Of a DNA stretch of 64,000 nucleotides, positions 1-9,068 are shown piece after piece; positions within the stretch are counted from its first letter, which is position 1, and every line of letters begins with the position of its first letter. The stretch is from the NCBI RefSeq assembly GCF_900230195.1, contig NZ_OCNE01000006.1, positions 124,001-188,000 of the forward strand, in the 5' to 3' direction. The position numbers and the translations under genes were made by a program. This DNA comes from Streptomyces zhaozhouensis. Lineage in GTDB: Bacteria; Actinomycetota; Actinomycetes; Streptomycetales; Streptomycetaceae. Under the pieces are notes generated by a model. The model was not told the origin of the DNA. It ran no database searches and worked only from the letters and a program-made list of their open reading frames with translations.

Positions 1-2
1 CG

Positions 3-236
3 TATTTCGGAGAGCGAAGCGTGGCAGCCGAGTACCAGGGGCGACGTGGATATGCAGATGGGATGGTTCGCTACGATATGGACCCGGCCTTCGTCAACGA
101 GTTCATGGACTGTATGCATCGCTACGACTGGGCTGGACCGAACGGTACCCCGCGCATCGAGTGGGCCATTCCGGCCGATCGATTGGCCCGGTTCAACGAG
201 CTCACCGGCGGGCGGCGGACATTTATTCCGATGTGA
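3..236 (+). CDS. C-terminal end of a truncated protein, possibly a polymorphic toxin tip
   Basis: The reading frame is open to the left window edge, so this is probably the tail of a longer protein. A GTG at 21 could serve as a start but has only a weak GGAGAG upstream. The last 71 residues contain YADGMVRYDMDP and PRIEWAIPADRLARFN. This pattern reminds me of the ends of ADP-ribosyltransferase-type Rhs/T6SS toxins, but that is recall, not a search. It stops 16 bp before a small S1-like gene, which would fit a toxin followed by a small partner. The function is unproven; it could equally be a free-standing small hypothetical protein. Confidence 0.45.
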   Translation, partial: YFGERSVAAEYQGRRGYADGMVRYDMDPAFVNEFMDCMHRYDWAGPNGTPRIEWAIPADRLARFNELTGGRRTFIPM

Positions 237-252
237 GGGGCGCAAAAGAGAA

Positions 253-510
253 ATGGTTTCTGTTCATGAGGAGTTCGAGGCGGTCGTCACCGAGATCGCT
301 CCCTGGGGCGTACTCGTTCAGCTCGACGGCGACATCGCCGGACTCATTGACAATCTGAAACTCCCGGCATGGCTCCACGACAAACCACTCCCCGAGATCG
401 GCAGTACCATGCGTGTCGTGGTCCTGGACGACGCCCGAGACCCCGTCCGTGTCAGCGCACTCGCGGCGGACATGGAAATCGCTCGTGGGCTTCGTGGGCA
501 TCGCGCCTGA
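253..510 (+). CDS. Small S1-like OB-fold protein, 3' end at an IS boundary
   Basis: This is an 85-residue protein starting at ATG 253 with AAAAGAG just upstream. Residues about 5-75 read as an S1-type RNA-binding barrel: an EFEAVVTEIAPWGVLVQLDG strand pair, then GLID, then a strand ending in MRVVVLDD and VRVSAL. In this position it could be an immunity protein for the upstream gene or a translation-associated small protein; no function can be assigned. Its stop codon (508-510) lies within the first bases of the IS inverted repeat, so the insertion may have shortened the original C-terminus. Forty bases of its 3' part (426-465) recur at 8229-8268. Confidence 0.65.
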   Translation: MVSVHEEFEAVVTEIAPWGVLVQLDGDIAGLIDNLKLPAWLHDKPLPEIGSTMRVVVLDDARDPVRVSALAADMEIARGLRGHRA

Positions 511-1030
511 GAGCGCGTTTTGAGATCTGGAGTGCCTTGTCTGGGGCTTGGTCGTTGAGCGGTGTGTGAGTGTTGCCGGGGGGCTACCCGTCGGCCTGCT
601 GCTGGCCATCCACGTCGTCTCCGCTAGCGTCCAAGACAGCGACGGGGCCAGGAGTCCACTGCTGTGGACGCGTCTGGACCACCCATCGGTGCGCCTGATC
701 TGGGCAGACGCCGGCTTCGCCGGACGTCTGGTGGAGTGGACCAACCAGATCCTGTGCCGCACGCTTGAGATTTTCCGTAAGTCGCCTGACCAGCGTGGTT
801 TCGCTGTCCAGCCCCGGCGCTGGGTGGTCGAGCGGACGTTCAGCTGGATCTCCATGCGCCGCCGGCTGGCCAGCGACTACGAAACCAACCCAGCACACTC
901 CGCCACCATGATCCGCCGGGCGATGACCGACGTGATACTCCGCCGACTCACCCGTGGTCAATCCACGACCCGACCCGGACGGCGACCCCTGCGACACACC
1001 TCATAACCGAATTGCAAACGCGCTCTGAGA
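509..1030 (+). mobile_element. Decayed IS element (IS5-like) with terminal inverted repeats
   Basis: The sequence AGAGCGCGTTT at 510-520 is found in inverted orientation at about 1017-1027, flanking a transposase remnant. About 520 bp is too short for a complete IS5-group element, so most of the 5' half of the transposase has been lost. The left end touches the stop codon of the small S1-like gene. I could not recognise a clear target-site duplication. Confidence 0.6.
548..1006 (+). pseudogene. Transposase C-terminal fragment, IS5/DDE family
   Basis: The frame encodes the C-terminal part of a DDE transposase: LIWADAGFAGRL carries the second catalytic Asp, and RRWVVERTFSWI carries the Glu with the WxVERTFxW signature of IS5-group enzymes. 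The N-terminal half with the first Asp is missing, and the reading frame opens without a credible start (TTG at 548). It lies between the two inverted-repeat ends, so the element cannot move by itself. It could still be mobilised in trans by an intact related copy elsewhere. Confidence 0.75.
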
Positions 1031-1346
1031 CTGCCAGCCAAGGACAATGCAGTCGGAACTCGCGGAACCGCACAAGCGGCGTGGCGGAGCGAGCTCGGAA
1101 AGCCATGTCACCGCAAAGACCCGGGCCTTGCGCCCGAGCCGATCCGGCGCCTTCGGTGGCCAACACCACCCTCCTGAACCACGCCGGAGATGTTGGCGCA
1201 AGCGTTACCCCCACCGAGTTCACTGAGTGTTTCCCCGCGCCCCGTCGCCGTACGAGTGCCGACGTGGTCGCGCGACCCGGCGGGCTCGGCGGAAGGCCGA
1301 GCCCGCCACGTCGGCTCCGTGCCGGAGCCGGAGTCGTGTCGCGCCG
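1031..1346. other. Intergenic region, IS end to GH62 gene
   Basis: I see no credible gene here. The stretch contains the terminator hairpin of the GH62 gene at 1279-1307 and otherwise unremarkable GC-rich sequence. Confidence 0.5.
1279..1307 (-). terminator. Hairpin terminator of the GH62 gene
   Basis: A perfect 12-bp stem (GGCGGGCTCGGC at 1279-1290, partner at 1296-1307) with a GGAAG loop lies about 40 bp beyond the stop codon of the minus-strand gene. There is no U-tract, as is common in streptomycetes. Confidence 0.7.
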
Positions 1347-2813
1347 TCAGCGCCGCAGTGTCAGCAGGCCCGGACGGTAGGGGAGGAGGCCGTAGTCGCC
1401 GCCGGAGTTGGGGCTGCACCCCTGGTAGAGCAACTGCAGATTGCAGGGGTCGACGGTCATGGTCTGATCGGGGCTCGTGCGAAGCAGTTCGCCGTGGCTG
1501 ATGTCGTTGGTCCAGGTGACGCCGCTGTTGGCCTTGCCGGCGAAGGGGTTGTTCTCGGTCACGGCCTGGGGCGTCCACGAGCCGTTCAGACTGGTGGCCG
1601 TGAACGAGCGGAAGTAGCGGCCCTGCGAGCCGATCGCCTCGACGATCATGAGGTAGCGGTTCTCGCCCTGAAGCTTGTAGACCTGCGGGGCTTCGAACAG
1701 GTTGTTCTGCGTATCGCTCATGATCACGGTCGACGTCGAACCGAAGCTGCTCGGGAAGTTTCCGATCGGCATACTGGCCCGGTAGATCCTGCCGTTGTCA
1801 CCGGCGAAGAACAGGTACATGTTCGTGTCGTCGGCGATGAGCGTCTGGTCGATGGGGCCGGTCGGGGAGTCGGAGATGCTTCCGGAGAAGAGCTCCTGCT
1901 CGGCTGACCAGCCGTTCGGGTTGGTGGGGTCGCTCGAGGTCCGGTAGGAGAACGAGGTCCTGCCCCATTGGTAGGCGAGCACCCAGATGTCCTTCGGCGC
2001 GAAGTAGAAGAGCGTGGGCGCGACGGTGGAAGCTGACATCGCGTTCTGGCTGGCCGAGGCCATCTGCGACCAGTCGCCGAACAGGCCGAAGTTCATCGAA
2101 CCCCAGCGCGTCCCCGTGTCGTGCGTCGTCGCGTAGACGAGGTGCTGGCCGTTGTGGGGGACGACGGTGAAGTCCTTGAGCGAGACCCAGCCCGGCCTGG
2201 GCTCCGCCAGCGCGCCCGTTGATGTCCAGCGGTATGTCGATGGCAGAGCGCACGGGCCGGGGTCGCCCTCGCCGACCTTGACGAGCCGCCACTGCTGATT
2301 GGCGCCGTCCCAGTCGTCGTACTGGACGATGTTCGCGCTGTCGGCGGTGGAGGCGCCTTGCACTTCGAGGGCCTTGTCGCTGTGGCGCGAGATGAACCTC
2401 ACGTAGCCGTCAGAGCTGTCGGCCAGCCGCCACTGCTGGTTGGTGCCGTTCAGGTCGGCCCACTGGACGATCGAGCCGCCGTTCTCGGTGGACCAGTTGT
2501 GAACGTCCAGGACCTTGCCGGAGTGGCGCGACTTGATGCGGTAGTAACCGTTGCCGGAGTCGACGAACTGCCACTGCTGCTGGGCCTGATCGTTTCTGGT
2601 CCACTGGGTGATGCGGGCGCCGTCGCCGGTCGCCTGGTTGTAGACGTCAAGTGCCTTGCCGCTGTTGCGGTTGACCAGCACATACGAGGCGTCGGGGTCG
2701 ATGGTCGCCGCGCTGGCGGGCTGGGCGCCGAGGAAGGTGGCCACGAGCAGTAAGGGCGCGAGGATGGTGAGCATACGTCTCAGGCGGAGCGGGGACGGAC
2801 GGCGAAGCCACAT
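1347..2813 (-). CDS. Secreted GH62 alpha-L-arabinofuranosidase with N-terminal CBM13
   Basis: This 488-residue secreted enzyme should remove L-arabinose side chains from arabinoxylan. The signal peptide is about residues 1-36 ([17 protein letters not shown] then ASA). A ricin-type CBM13 follows (about 38-180) with repeated QWT/QQWR and SGKALDV motifs. The GH62 five-blade propeller runs from about 190 to the end, starting [13 protein letters not shown]. Candidate catalytic residues are Asp214 (LKDFT) and Glu374 (NNLFEAPQ), with the conserved [10 protein letters not shown] segment. I chose ATG 2813 because AAAGGGA sits about 8 bases upstream; ATG 2822 would overlap that site. It is divergent from the GH10 xylanase across 1.16 kb and is likely co-induced by xylan. 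Confidence 0.93.
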   Translation of the reverse strand: MWLRRPSPLRLRRMLTILAPLLLVATFLGAQPASAATIDPDASYVLVNRNSGKALDVYNQATGDGARITQWTRNDQAQQQWQFVDSGNGYYRIKSRHSGKVLDVHNWSTENGGSIVQWADLNGTNQQWRLADSSDGYVRFISRHSDKALEVQGASTADSANIVQYDDWDGANQQWRLVKVGEGDPGPCALPSTYRWTSTGALAEPRPGWVSLKDFTVVPHNGQHLVYATTHDTGTRWGSMNFGLFGDWSQMASASQNAMSASTVAPTLFYFAPKDIWVLAYQWGRTSFSYRTSSDPTNPNGWSAEQELFSGSISDSPTGPIDQTLIADDTNMYLFFAGDNGRIYRASMPIGNFPSSFGSTSTVIMSDTQNNLFEAPQVYKLQGENRYLMIVEAIGSQGRYFRSFTATSLNGSWTPQAVTENNPFAGKANSGVTWTNDISHGELLRTSPDQTMTVDPCNLQLLYQGCSPNSGGDYGLLPYRPGLLTLRR

Positions 2814-3435
2814 GGGAGGCATCCCTTTCTGGGGTCGGGGGTGAGGTGACCCCGATGAACCGGAACGGCCGCCCCGGGGGTCAGGGACGGGAGAGGTGCG
2901 CAAGCGGCCGCGTATGCCGAGGAGTTGGTGCGCCGGGCGCTCAGCCGGAGCACTTCGCCGTGGGCGGAGACGAGATATCTCCAGCCTTCGGCCGTTCCGG
3001 CTGACGACCGGTTGTGAGGGCTACCGCCGGGGGGCCGTCACGCCAGCGGATCCACTGGGCGTCCGGTGGGGATTGGCCATGGAGACCTCCGGGGCGGGAA
3101 GCATCAAGCATCGAAAACTTACGAAACTTCATGGACTCCTTGGCGCCACAAGCTAGGAACGTAGGGCCTCTCGGTCAAGACCTGTCACCTATCTGTCCAT
3201 AAACAGCCCCTCTCCTTCGGACTTGAGGGAACACGTCCGACCCTGGCCGGTACTCGACCTCGCGCGACCGGCCGGCACGTGGACCCAGCGGCACCAGGGG
3301 CCGCCCGACCTTGCCTACCTGCTGTTTCGATCCCTTCGTCGGGGCCCGCGCCAACGGCCCCCACCGACGGCGGCACGGCGGGTCCGGCGGTCCCCGTCGA
3401 ACGCGCCAGGCTTCCGGAAACTCTCGGTCCAGACC

Positions 3436-3449
3436 CGAAATATTTTTCG
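3436..3449. promoter_or_regulatory. CGAAA-N4-TTTCG palindrome, candidate xylan-regulon operator
   Basis: CGAAATATTTTTCG is a perfect inverted repeat of 5-bp arms. It resembles the CGAA-N-TTCG type motifs reported upstream of Streptomyces xylanase and xylosidase genes, but with a wider spacer. A related incomplete motif, CGAAACTTC, occurs at 3122-3130 nearer the GH62 start. The role is inferred from position. Confidence 0.4.
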
Positions 3450-3723
3450 CGAGGAGGATTGACGGCCCCCCGTCGATCCCGCAATCTCACTGTCTGAGAA
3501 GGCAGTTGCCGTGCGCACTTCGAACAGTCGGCCCCGAGCGATCTGTGGTGCACGGCAGAGCCGCGCACCACGGCACCGCGCCACCCCGTTTCCGATCCGG
3601 TGAGGTCCACGCCCGCGCGTCCTGGCTCTTCGCACAGGTGGAGAGGTAGGCGACGACGCGTGGCGGTCCGCCGGTTGAGCCGCCATGGAGCACCCCATGC
3701 CTCTGTCGAAACCCCGCGACGGC

Positions 3724-5393
<1,670 letters not shown>

Positions 5394-5411
5394 TAAGGCC
5401 TGTCGCTGACC

Positions 5412-5453
5412 GCGGAGCGAGTCGATGAAGACCCATGGTGCGGCTCGCTCCGC
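5412..5453 (+). terminator. Possible hairpin after the GH10 gene
   Basis: GCGGAGCGAG at 5412-5421 pairs perfectly with CTCGCTCCGC at 5444-5453 across a 22-nt loop, 18 bp after the xylanase stop. The loop contains the ATG of the following broken esterase gene, so the structure could instead affect its translation. Confidence 0.45.
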
Positions 5454-6472
5454 CCGCCCCCACGGAACCCGACGGCGGTCCCGGTTCACCGCCGTGCTGA
5501 CGGCGGTCCTGTCCTCGCGACTGGCCTGCTCACCTCGGTGATCACCACGCCCGCCCAGGGGCTGTCGGCGTCCGCCGAGGCCGCGGCGGTGGACACAGAC
5601 GCCTGGTACGTCCTGGTCAATCGCAACAGCGACAAGGCACTGGACGCCGCGGACGCCTCGACCGCCGACGGCGCCGCGCCGCGGCAGTGGACGCGCCACG
5701 ACGGGGCCAACCGGCGGTTCAGCCTGGCCGACTCCGACGCGGACCACGTCCGGCTGGTCAACCGCGGCAGCGGCAAGGCCGTAGAGGTGCGGGACGCCTC
5801 GACCGCCGACGGCGGCAGCGTCATCCAGTACGCCGACTGGGGCGGCACCAACCAGCAATGGCGAACGATCAAGCTGTCGTCCGGTGGCGACGGCGGATGC
5901 GGCAGCGCACCGGGGCTGACGAACGGCACGCACACGATGCAGAGCAGCGGCACGAGCCGCAGCTTCAACCTCAGAGTCCCTGACAACTACGACGACAACC
6001 ACCCCTACCGGCTGATCTTCGCCTTCCACTGGCGAGGCGGAACCGCCCAGGACGTCGCCTCCGGCGGAACGAGCGGGACCGCCTGGTCCTACTACGGCCA
6101 GCAGGAATAGTCGAACAACACCGCGATCCTCGTCGCCCCCCAGGGTCTCGACAACGGCTGGGCCAACGCGGGCGGTGAGGACGTCACCTTCGTCGACGAC
6201 ATGATCCGGCGCATCGAGGCAGGCCTCTGCGTCAACCAGGCACAGCGTTTCGCCACGGGCTTCAGCTGGGGTGGCGGCATGAGCTAAGCACTCGCCTGCG
6301 CCCGGGCGAACGACTTCAGGGCCGTCGCGGTCATCGCCGGCGCCCAGATCAGCGGGTGCAGCGGCGGCAACCAGCCCATCGCCTACTTCGGAATCCACGG
6401 CATCAGCGACTCCGTCCTCAACGTCGCGCAAGGACGGTCCCTGCGCGACAGGTTCGTCAGCAACAACGGCTG
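5425..6472 (+). pseudogene. Broken CBM13-feruloyl/acetylxylan esterase gene (CE1/LpqC-like)
   Basis: The original product was a secreted esterase acting on xylan side groups. The signal-peptide start (ATG 5425, RRRSRFTAVLTAVL) is out of frame with the mature part because of an indel near 5510-5535. The second frame then encodes a CBM13 ([21 protein letters not shown]) and the esterase core ([31 protein letters not shown]). The nucleophile elbow GFSWGGGMS is kept. An in-frame TAG at 6108 and a TAA at 6285, where relatives have Tyr after GGGMS, interrupt it. Near 6472 the esterase sequence stops abruptly and Rhs sequence begins in another frame. At least four lesions make it nonfunctional. Confidence 0.85.
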
Positions 6473-7780
6473 CGCTTCGACCTGGACCCGGTCGGTCGGG
6501 TCATTTCCGTCACCACACCGCGCTGGACGGAGCGGTACGCGTATGACGAGTGGGGAAACCAGGCATCGGCCCACTGGCAGGGCGGAGAAGAGAGCCAAGA
6601 GAGCTCAGCCTGGGGCGAACGCTCACTCACAGGCAGCCGCGTCGACCGCGCCGGCGCGTTCCGCTACGAGTACGACCGGGCTGGCCGCACGGTGCTGCGC
6701 CAGAAGTCTCGCTTGTCGAAGAAACCCGCCACCTGGTGCTACGAGTGGGACGCCGAGGACCGGCTGAGCTCGGTCGTGACACCAGACGGCGCCCGATGGC
6801 GCTATGTGTACGACGCCCTCGGACGACGCGTGGAGAAACGACGTGTGGACGCCCGGGGAGAAGTCGTCGACGGAACGACCTTCACCTGGCAGGGCACCAC
6901 CCTGGTGGAACAGGTCAGCCTGTGCCCAGACAAGTCGGCCCTCGCAGTACTCACCTGGGAATACGACGGAGTCCGGCCACTCAGCCAGACGGAACGGCTG
7001 GTGGGTGACGGGGAAGCGACGCAGCGGGATTACGACCACCGCTTCTACGCGATCGTCACCGACCTGGCCGGTGCCCCCACCCATCTCGTAGACGAGGAAG
7101 GGGATATCGCCTGGGAGGCGACGACAACACTCTGGGGGGAGGCCAGACCCTCCCCATCGAACCGGGCGAGTACCCCGCTGCGGTTTCCCGGCCAGTACGC
7201 CGACCCGGAGACGGGTTGGCACTACAACTTCCATCGCCACTACGACCCCGCCCTCGGACGCTTCACCTCGCCTGACCCGCTGGGCCTCGCCCCAGCAGGG
7301 AACCCCGTCACCTACCCCCACAACCCACACATCTGGTCCGACCCGCACGGGCTCAGCCCGTGCCACCTCTTCCGTGGAACTACGCGCGGCTACGCGGGAA
7401 GCTCCGGAACACAGCGTGTGGGCATCACACCGACAAGCAGCGACCCCGGTGTGGCCACGATCTTCGCGACGCATTCAGCGCAGTACGGTGACGACGTGGT
7501 ACAGATCATCCCGACATCGGCCCTGGACGGGGTGCCCACCCACGCCGGGTACATTCGAGCGGAAGCCGAGGTGGCCGTAGAGCTTCCGGCATCGGAGCTG
7601 GCCCAACGCGCGACGATCGAGATCCCCTCGGCCACGGCCCGGGAGATCCTGGGCGACATGGGGATCGACGTCCCACGCAATGTCCCTCTGGACCAGCTCA
7701 GTTCCGTTCTGGAGAACACCCCCAAACTTTCCACCGACCAGATCAACCAATTCGTAGCGGAGGCCGCAAGACGTGCCTAG
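6473..7780 (+). CDS. Orphan Rhs C-terminal tip with putative ADP-ribosyltransferase toxin domain
   Basis: This is the C-terminal 435 residues of an Rhs/YD-repeat polymorphic toxin. YD-type repeats ([29 protein letters not shown]) lead to the Rhs core end ([34 protein letters not shown]). The toxin part begins near DPHGLSPC. It has [10 protein letters not shown], a [14 protein letters not shown] segment and a later EAEV, an order compatible with an R-S-E type ADP-ribosyltransferase; this is my inference. The 5' part of the Rhs gene is missing: Rhs sequence starts abruptly at the esterase junction and lacks a natural start and secretion signal. It may be a silent tip cassette. It overlaps the next gene by 8 bp. 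Confidence 0.75.
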   Translation, partial: RFDLDPVGRVISVTTPRWTERYAYDEWGNQASAHWQGGEESQESSAWGERSLTGSRVDRAGAFRYEYDRAGRTVLRQKSRLSKKPATWCYEWDAEDRLSSVVTPDGARWRYVYDALGRRVEKRRVDARGEVVDGTTFTWQGTTLVEQVSLCPDKSALAVLTWEYDGVRPLSQTERLVGDGEATQRDYDHRFYAIVTDLAGAPTHLVDEEGDIAWEATTTLWGEARPSPSNRASTPLRFPGQYADPETGWHYNFHRHYDPALGRFTSPDPLGLAPAGNPVTYPHNPHIWSDPHGLSPCHLFRGTTRGYAGSSGTQRVGITPTSSDPGVATIFATHSAQYGDDVVQIIPTSALDGVPTHAGYIRAEAEVAVELPASELAQRATIEIPSATAREILGDMGIDVPRNVPLDQLSSVLENTPKLSTDQINQFVAEAARRA

Positions 7781-8066
7781 TCCCGTAGAACTCGCCGTCG
7801 AGCACGTGGAGAGCACCCAGGAGGGCAGCGCGGTGTGTGTGGTGCGCTGCCTCTCCGGAGTCGTCGAACCTGGGACCCTCGTCCTGGCCGGCACGGACGC
7901 TGAGGCTCCGGCCCAGGACGGCACACTTCGCATCGACTGGATCAAGCGGTACGAGCGCATGGTCGATATCCTTGACCCGCCGCACAACGCCAAGGTGCAG
8001 CTTTCGGGTCCCACTGTCTCCTACGTGCGCCACGGGACGCGCTTGCGTTCCACAGCCCCACACTGA
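7773..8066 (+). CDS. Putative immunity protein, EF-Tu domain II-like barrel
   Basis: This 97-residue protein starts at GTG 7773, inside the last codons of the Rhs tip. That placement is expected of an immunity gene. The sequence EHVESTQEGSAVCVVRCLSG-VVEPGTLVL followed later by NAKVQLSG has the spacing of the translation-factor domain II beta barrel (as in EF-Tu), without any GTPase part. If the toxin modifies EF-Tu, such a barrel could act as a decoy; this is speculation. No signal peptide is seen, so it is cytoplasmic. Confidence 0.65.
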   Translation: MPSPVELAVEHVESTQEGSAVCVVRCLSGVVEPGTLVLAGTDAEAPAQDGTLRIDWIKRYERMVDILDPPHNAKVQLSGPTVSYVRHGTRLRSTAPH

Positions 8067-8228
8067 CGACCAGGGAGCCGGGGACCGGGACTACGGGCGT
8101 CACCGTGGACGGACCCGACATCAGACAGGCCGACGGCAGTGTCCTGGCATCGTGCCCGATGCGTGGCCTGCAGGGTCGGTACCGATCGGTGGCTGGGGGC
8201 ACATCGGCAAACGCTCATTCAGCCAATG

Positions 8229-8268
8229 GGACGGCGCCCGAGACCCCGTCCGTGTCAGCGCACTCGCG
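8229..8268 (+). repeat. Second copy of a 40-bp piece of the S1-like gene
   Basis: This segment matches 426-465 at 39 of 40 positions and encodes the same peptide DPVRVSAL in frame with an otherwise unrelated remnant. The region 8067-8349 around it has no acceptable gene. It looks like a leftover from recombination between related small-gene cassettes that followed Rhs or toxin genes. Confidence 0.75.
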
Positions 8269-8349
8269 TTCGAGGACCCGGTCAGCAGGGAGCGACCACC
8301 GTCGCGGAGGGACGGGGCTCCGGGTTGGAGCCTCTCGTGACGCGCCGGG

Positions 8350-8757
8350 CTACTGGCCGAGTTCGTAGTCGAACCAGATGCGGTGAGTGCCGTCCGCGTC
8401 GACGGCGATCCCGCCGGTCCCCGTGATTCCAGCCAACGCGCCCGTGCCGCTGGTCGGCACGATGGCAAAGAACTCGTTCTCTCTCCCCTCTCCCAGGGTC
8501 GTCGCGGAGTGCGCGAAGTTGAAGGCGCCCGCCCGGCCATGGAGCGTGCCTTCGAAGGACTCCATCGCGAGATACGTCCCCGTCCCGGCGGACTGCTCGA
8601 ACGCCGCGGTGAACAAGGTGGCGGAGCGGCCGGCGACCTCGCCTTCGTACCGCTTCTCCATCGTGGCGACATCAACGGGCAGTGCCGTCTCGATCGCGGG
8701 GCTCGGCACCGGTGCCGGGGCGAAATCCGCGACGTGGAACGTTCCTGAGGCTCGCAT
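8350..8757 (-). CDS. DUF3224 family protein
   Basis: A 135-residue protein of the DUF3224 family: a small all-beta fold with the typical TFHV start, LAMESFEGTLHGRAGAFNFAH and the SGTGALAGITGTGG hairpin near the C-terminus. Family length is about 130-140 residues, so it is complete. Members are common in Streptomyces; their function is unknown, although the fold resembles allene oxide cyclase-like barrels. The ribosome-binding site before ATG 8757 is weak. It is divergent from the NACHT gene. Confidence 0.85.
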   Translation of the reverse strand: MRASGTFHVADFAPAPVPSPAIETALPVDVATMEKRYEGEVAGRSATLFTAAFEQSAGTGTYLAMESFEGTLHGRAGAFNFAHSATTLGEGRENEFFAIVPTSGTGALAGITGTGGIAVDADGTHRIWFDYELGQ

Positions 8758-9068
8758 GTCGGCATCGTATGCGGCACCACTGACACCGCCGCTGCACAGT
8801 CCGCCGTGCTCCGAGGCCGAGACGCTGTACTCCCCCGCAATGCCAGGGAAGGAGAGATGGTCCGCGAGTTGCCGCCCGGCTTCGACTACCCGCCGTCCCT
8901 GACGAAGTGTGGCTCGCCGGCGCCGGACTGGTCGGTGCCTGCAAGCAGACGAGTCGCTCGCGCTCCGACATCAGCTACCAGCACGAGCGCCGCGGCGGCA
9001 GGGGGTCACGACCGCGCGCGGGCGCACCCTGTCGAGTGCGCGCCCCGCGCCGCCTAGCATCTGCCGGT
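8758..9068. other. Intergenic region upstream of the NACHT gene
   Basis: This 311-bp divergent gap between the DUF3224 and NACHT genes contains no gene or repeat I can support. It must hold both promoters, but no clear -10/-35 pair stands out. Confidence 0.4.
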
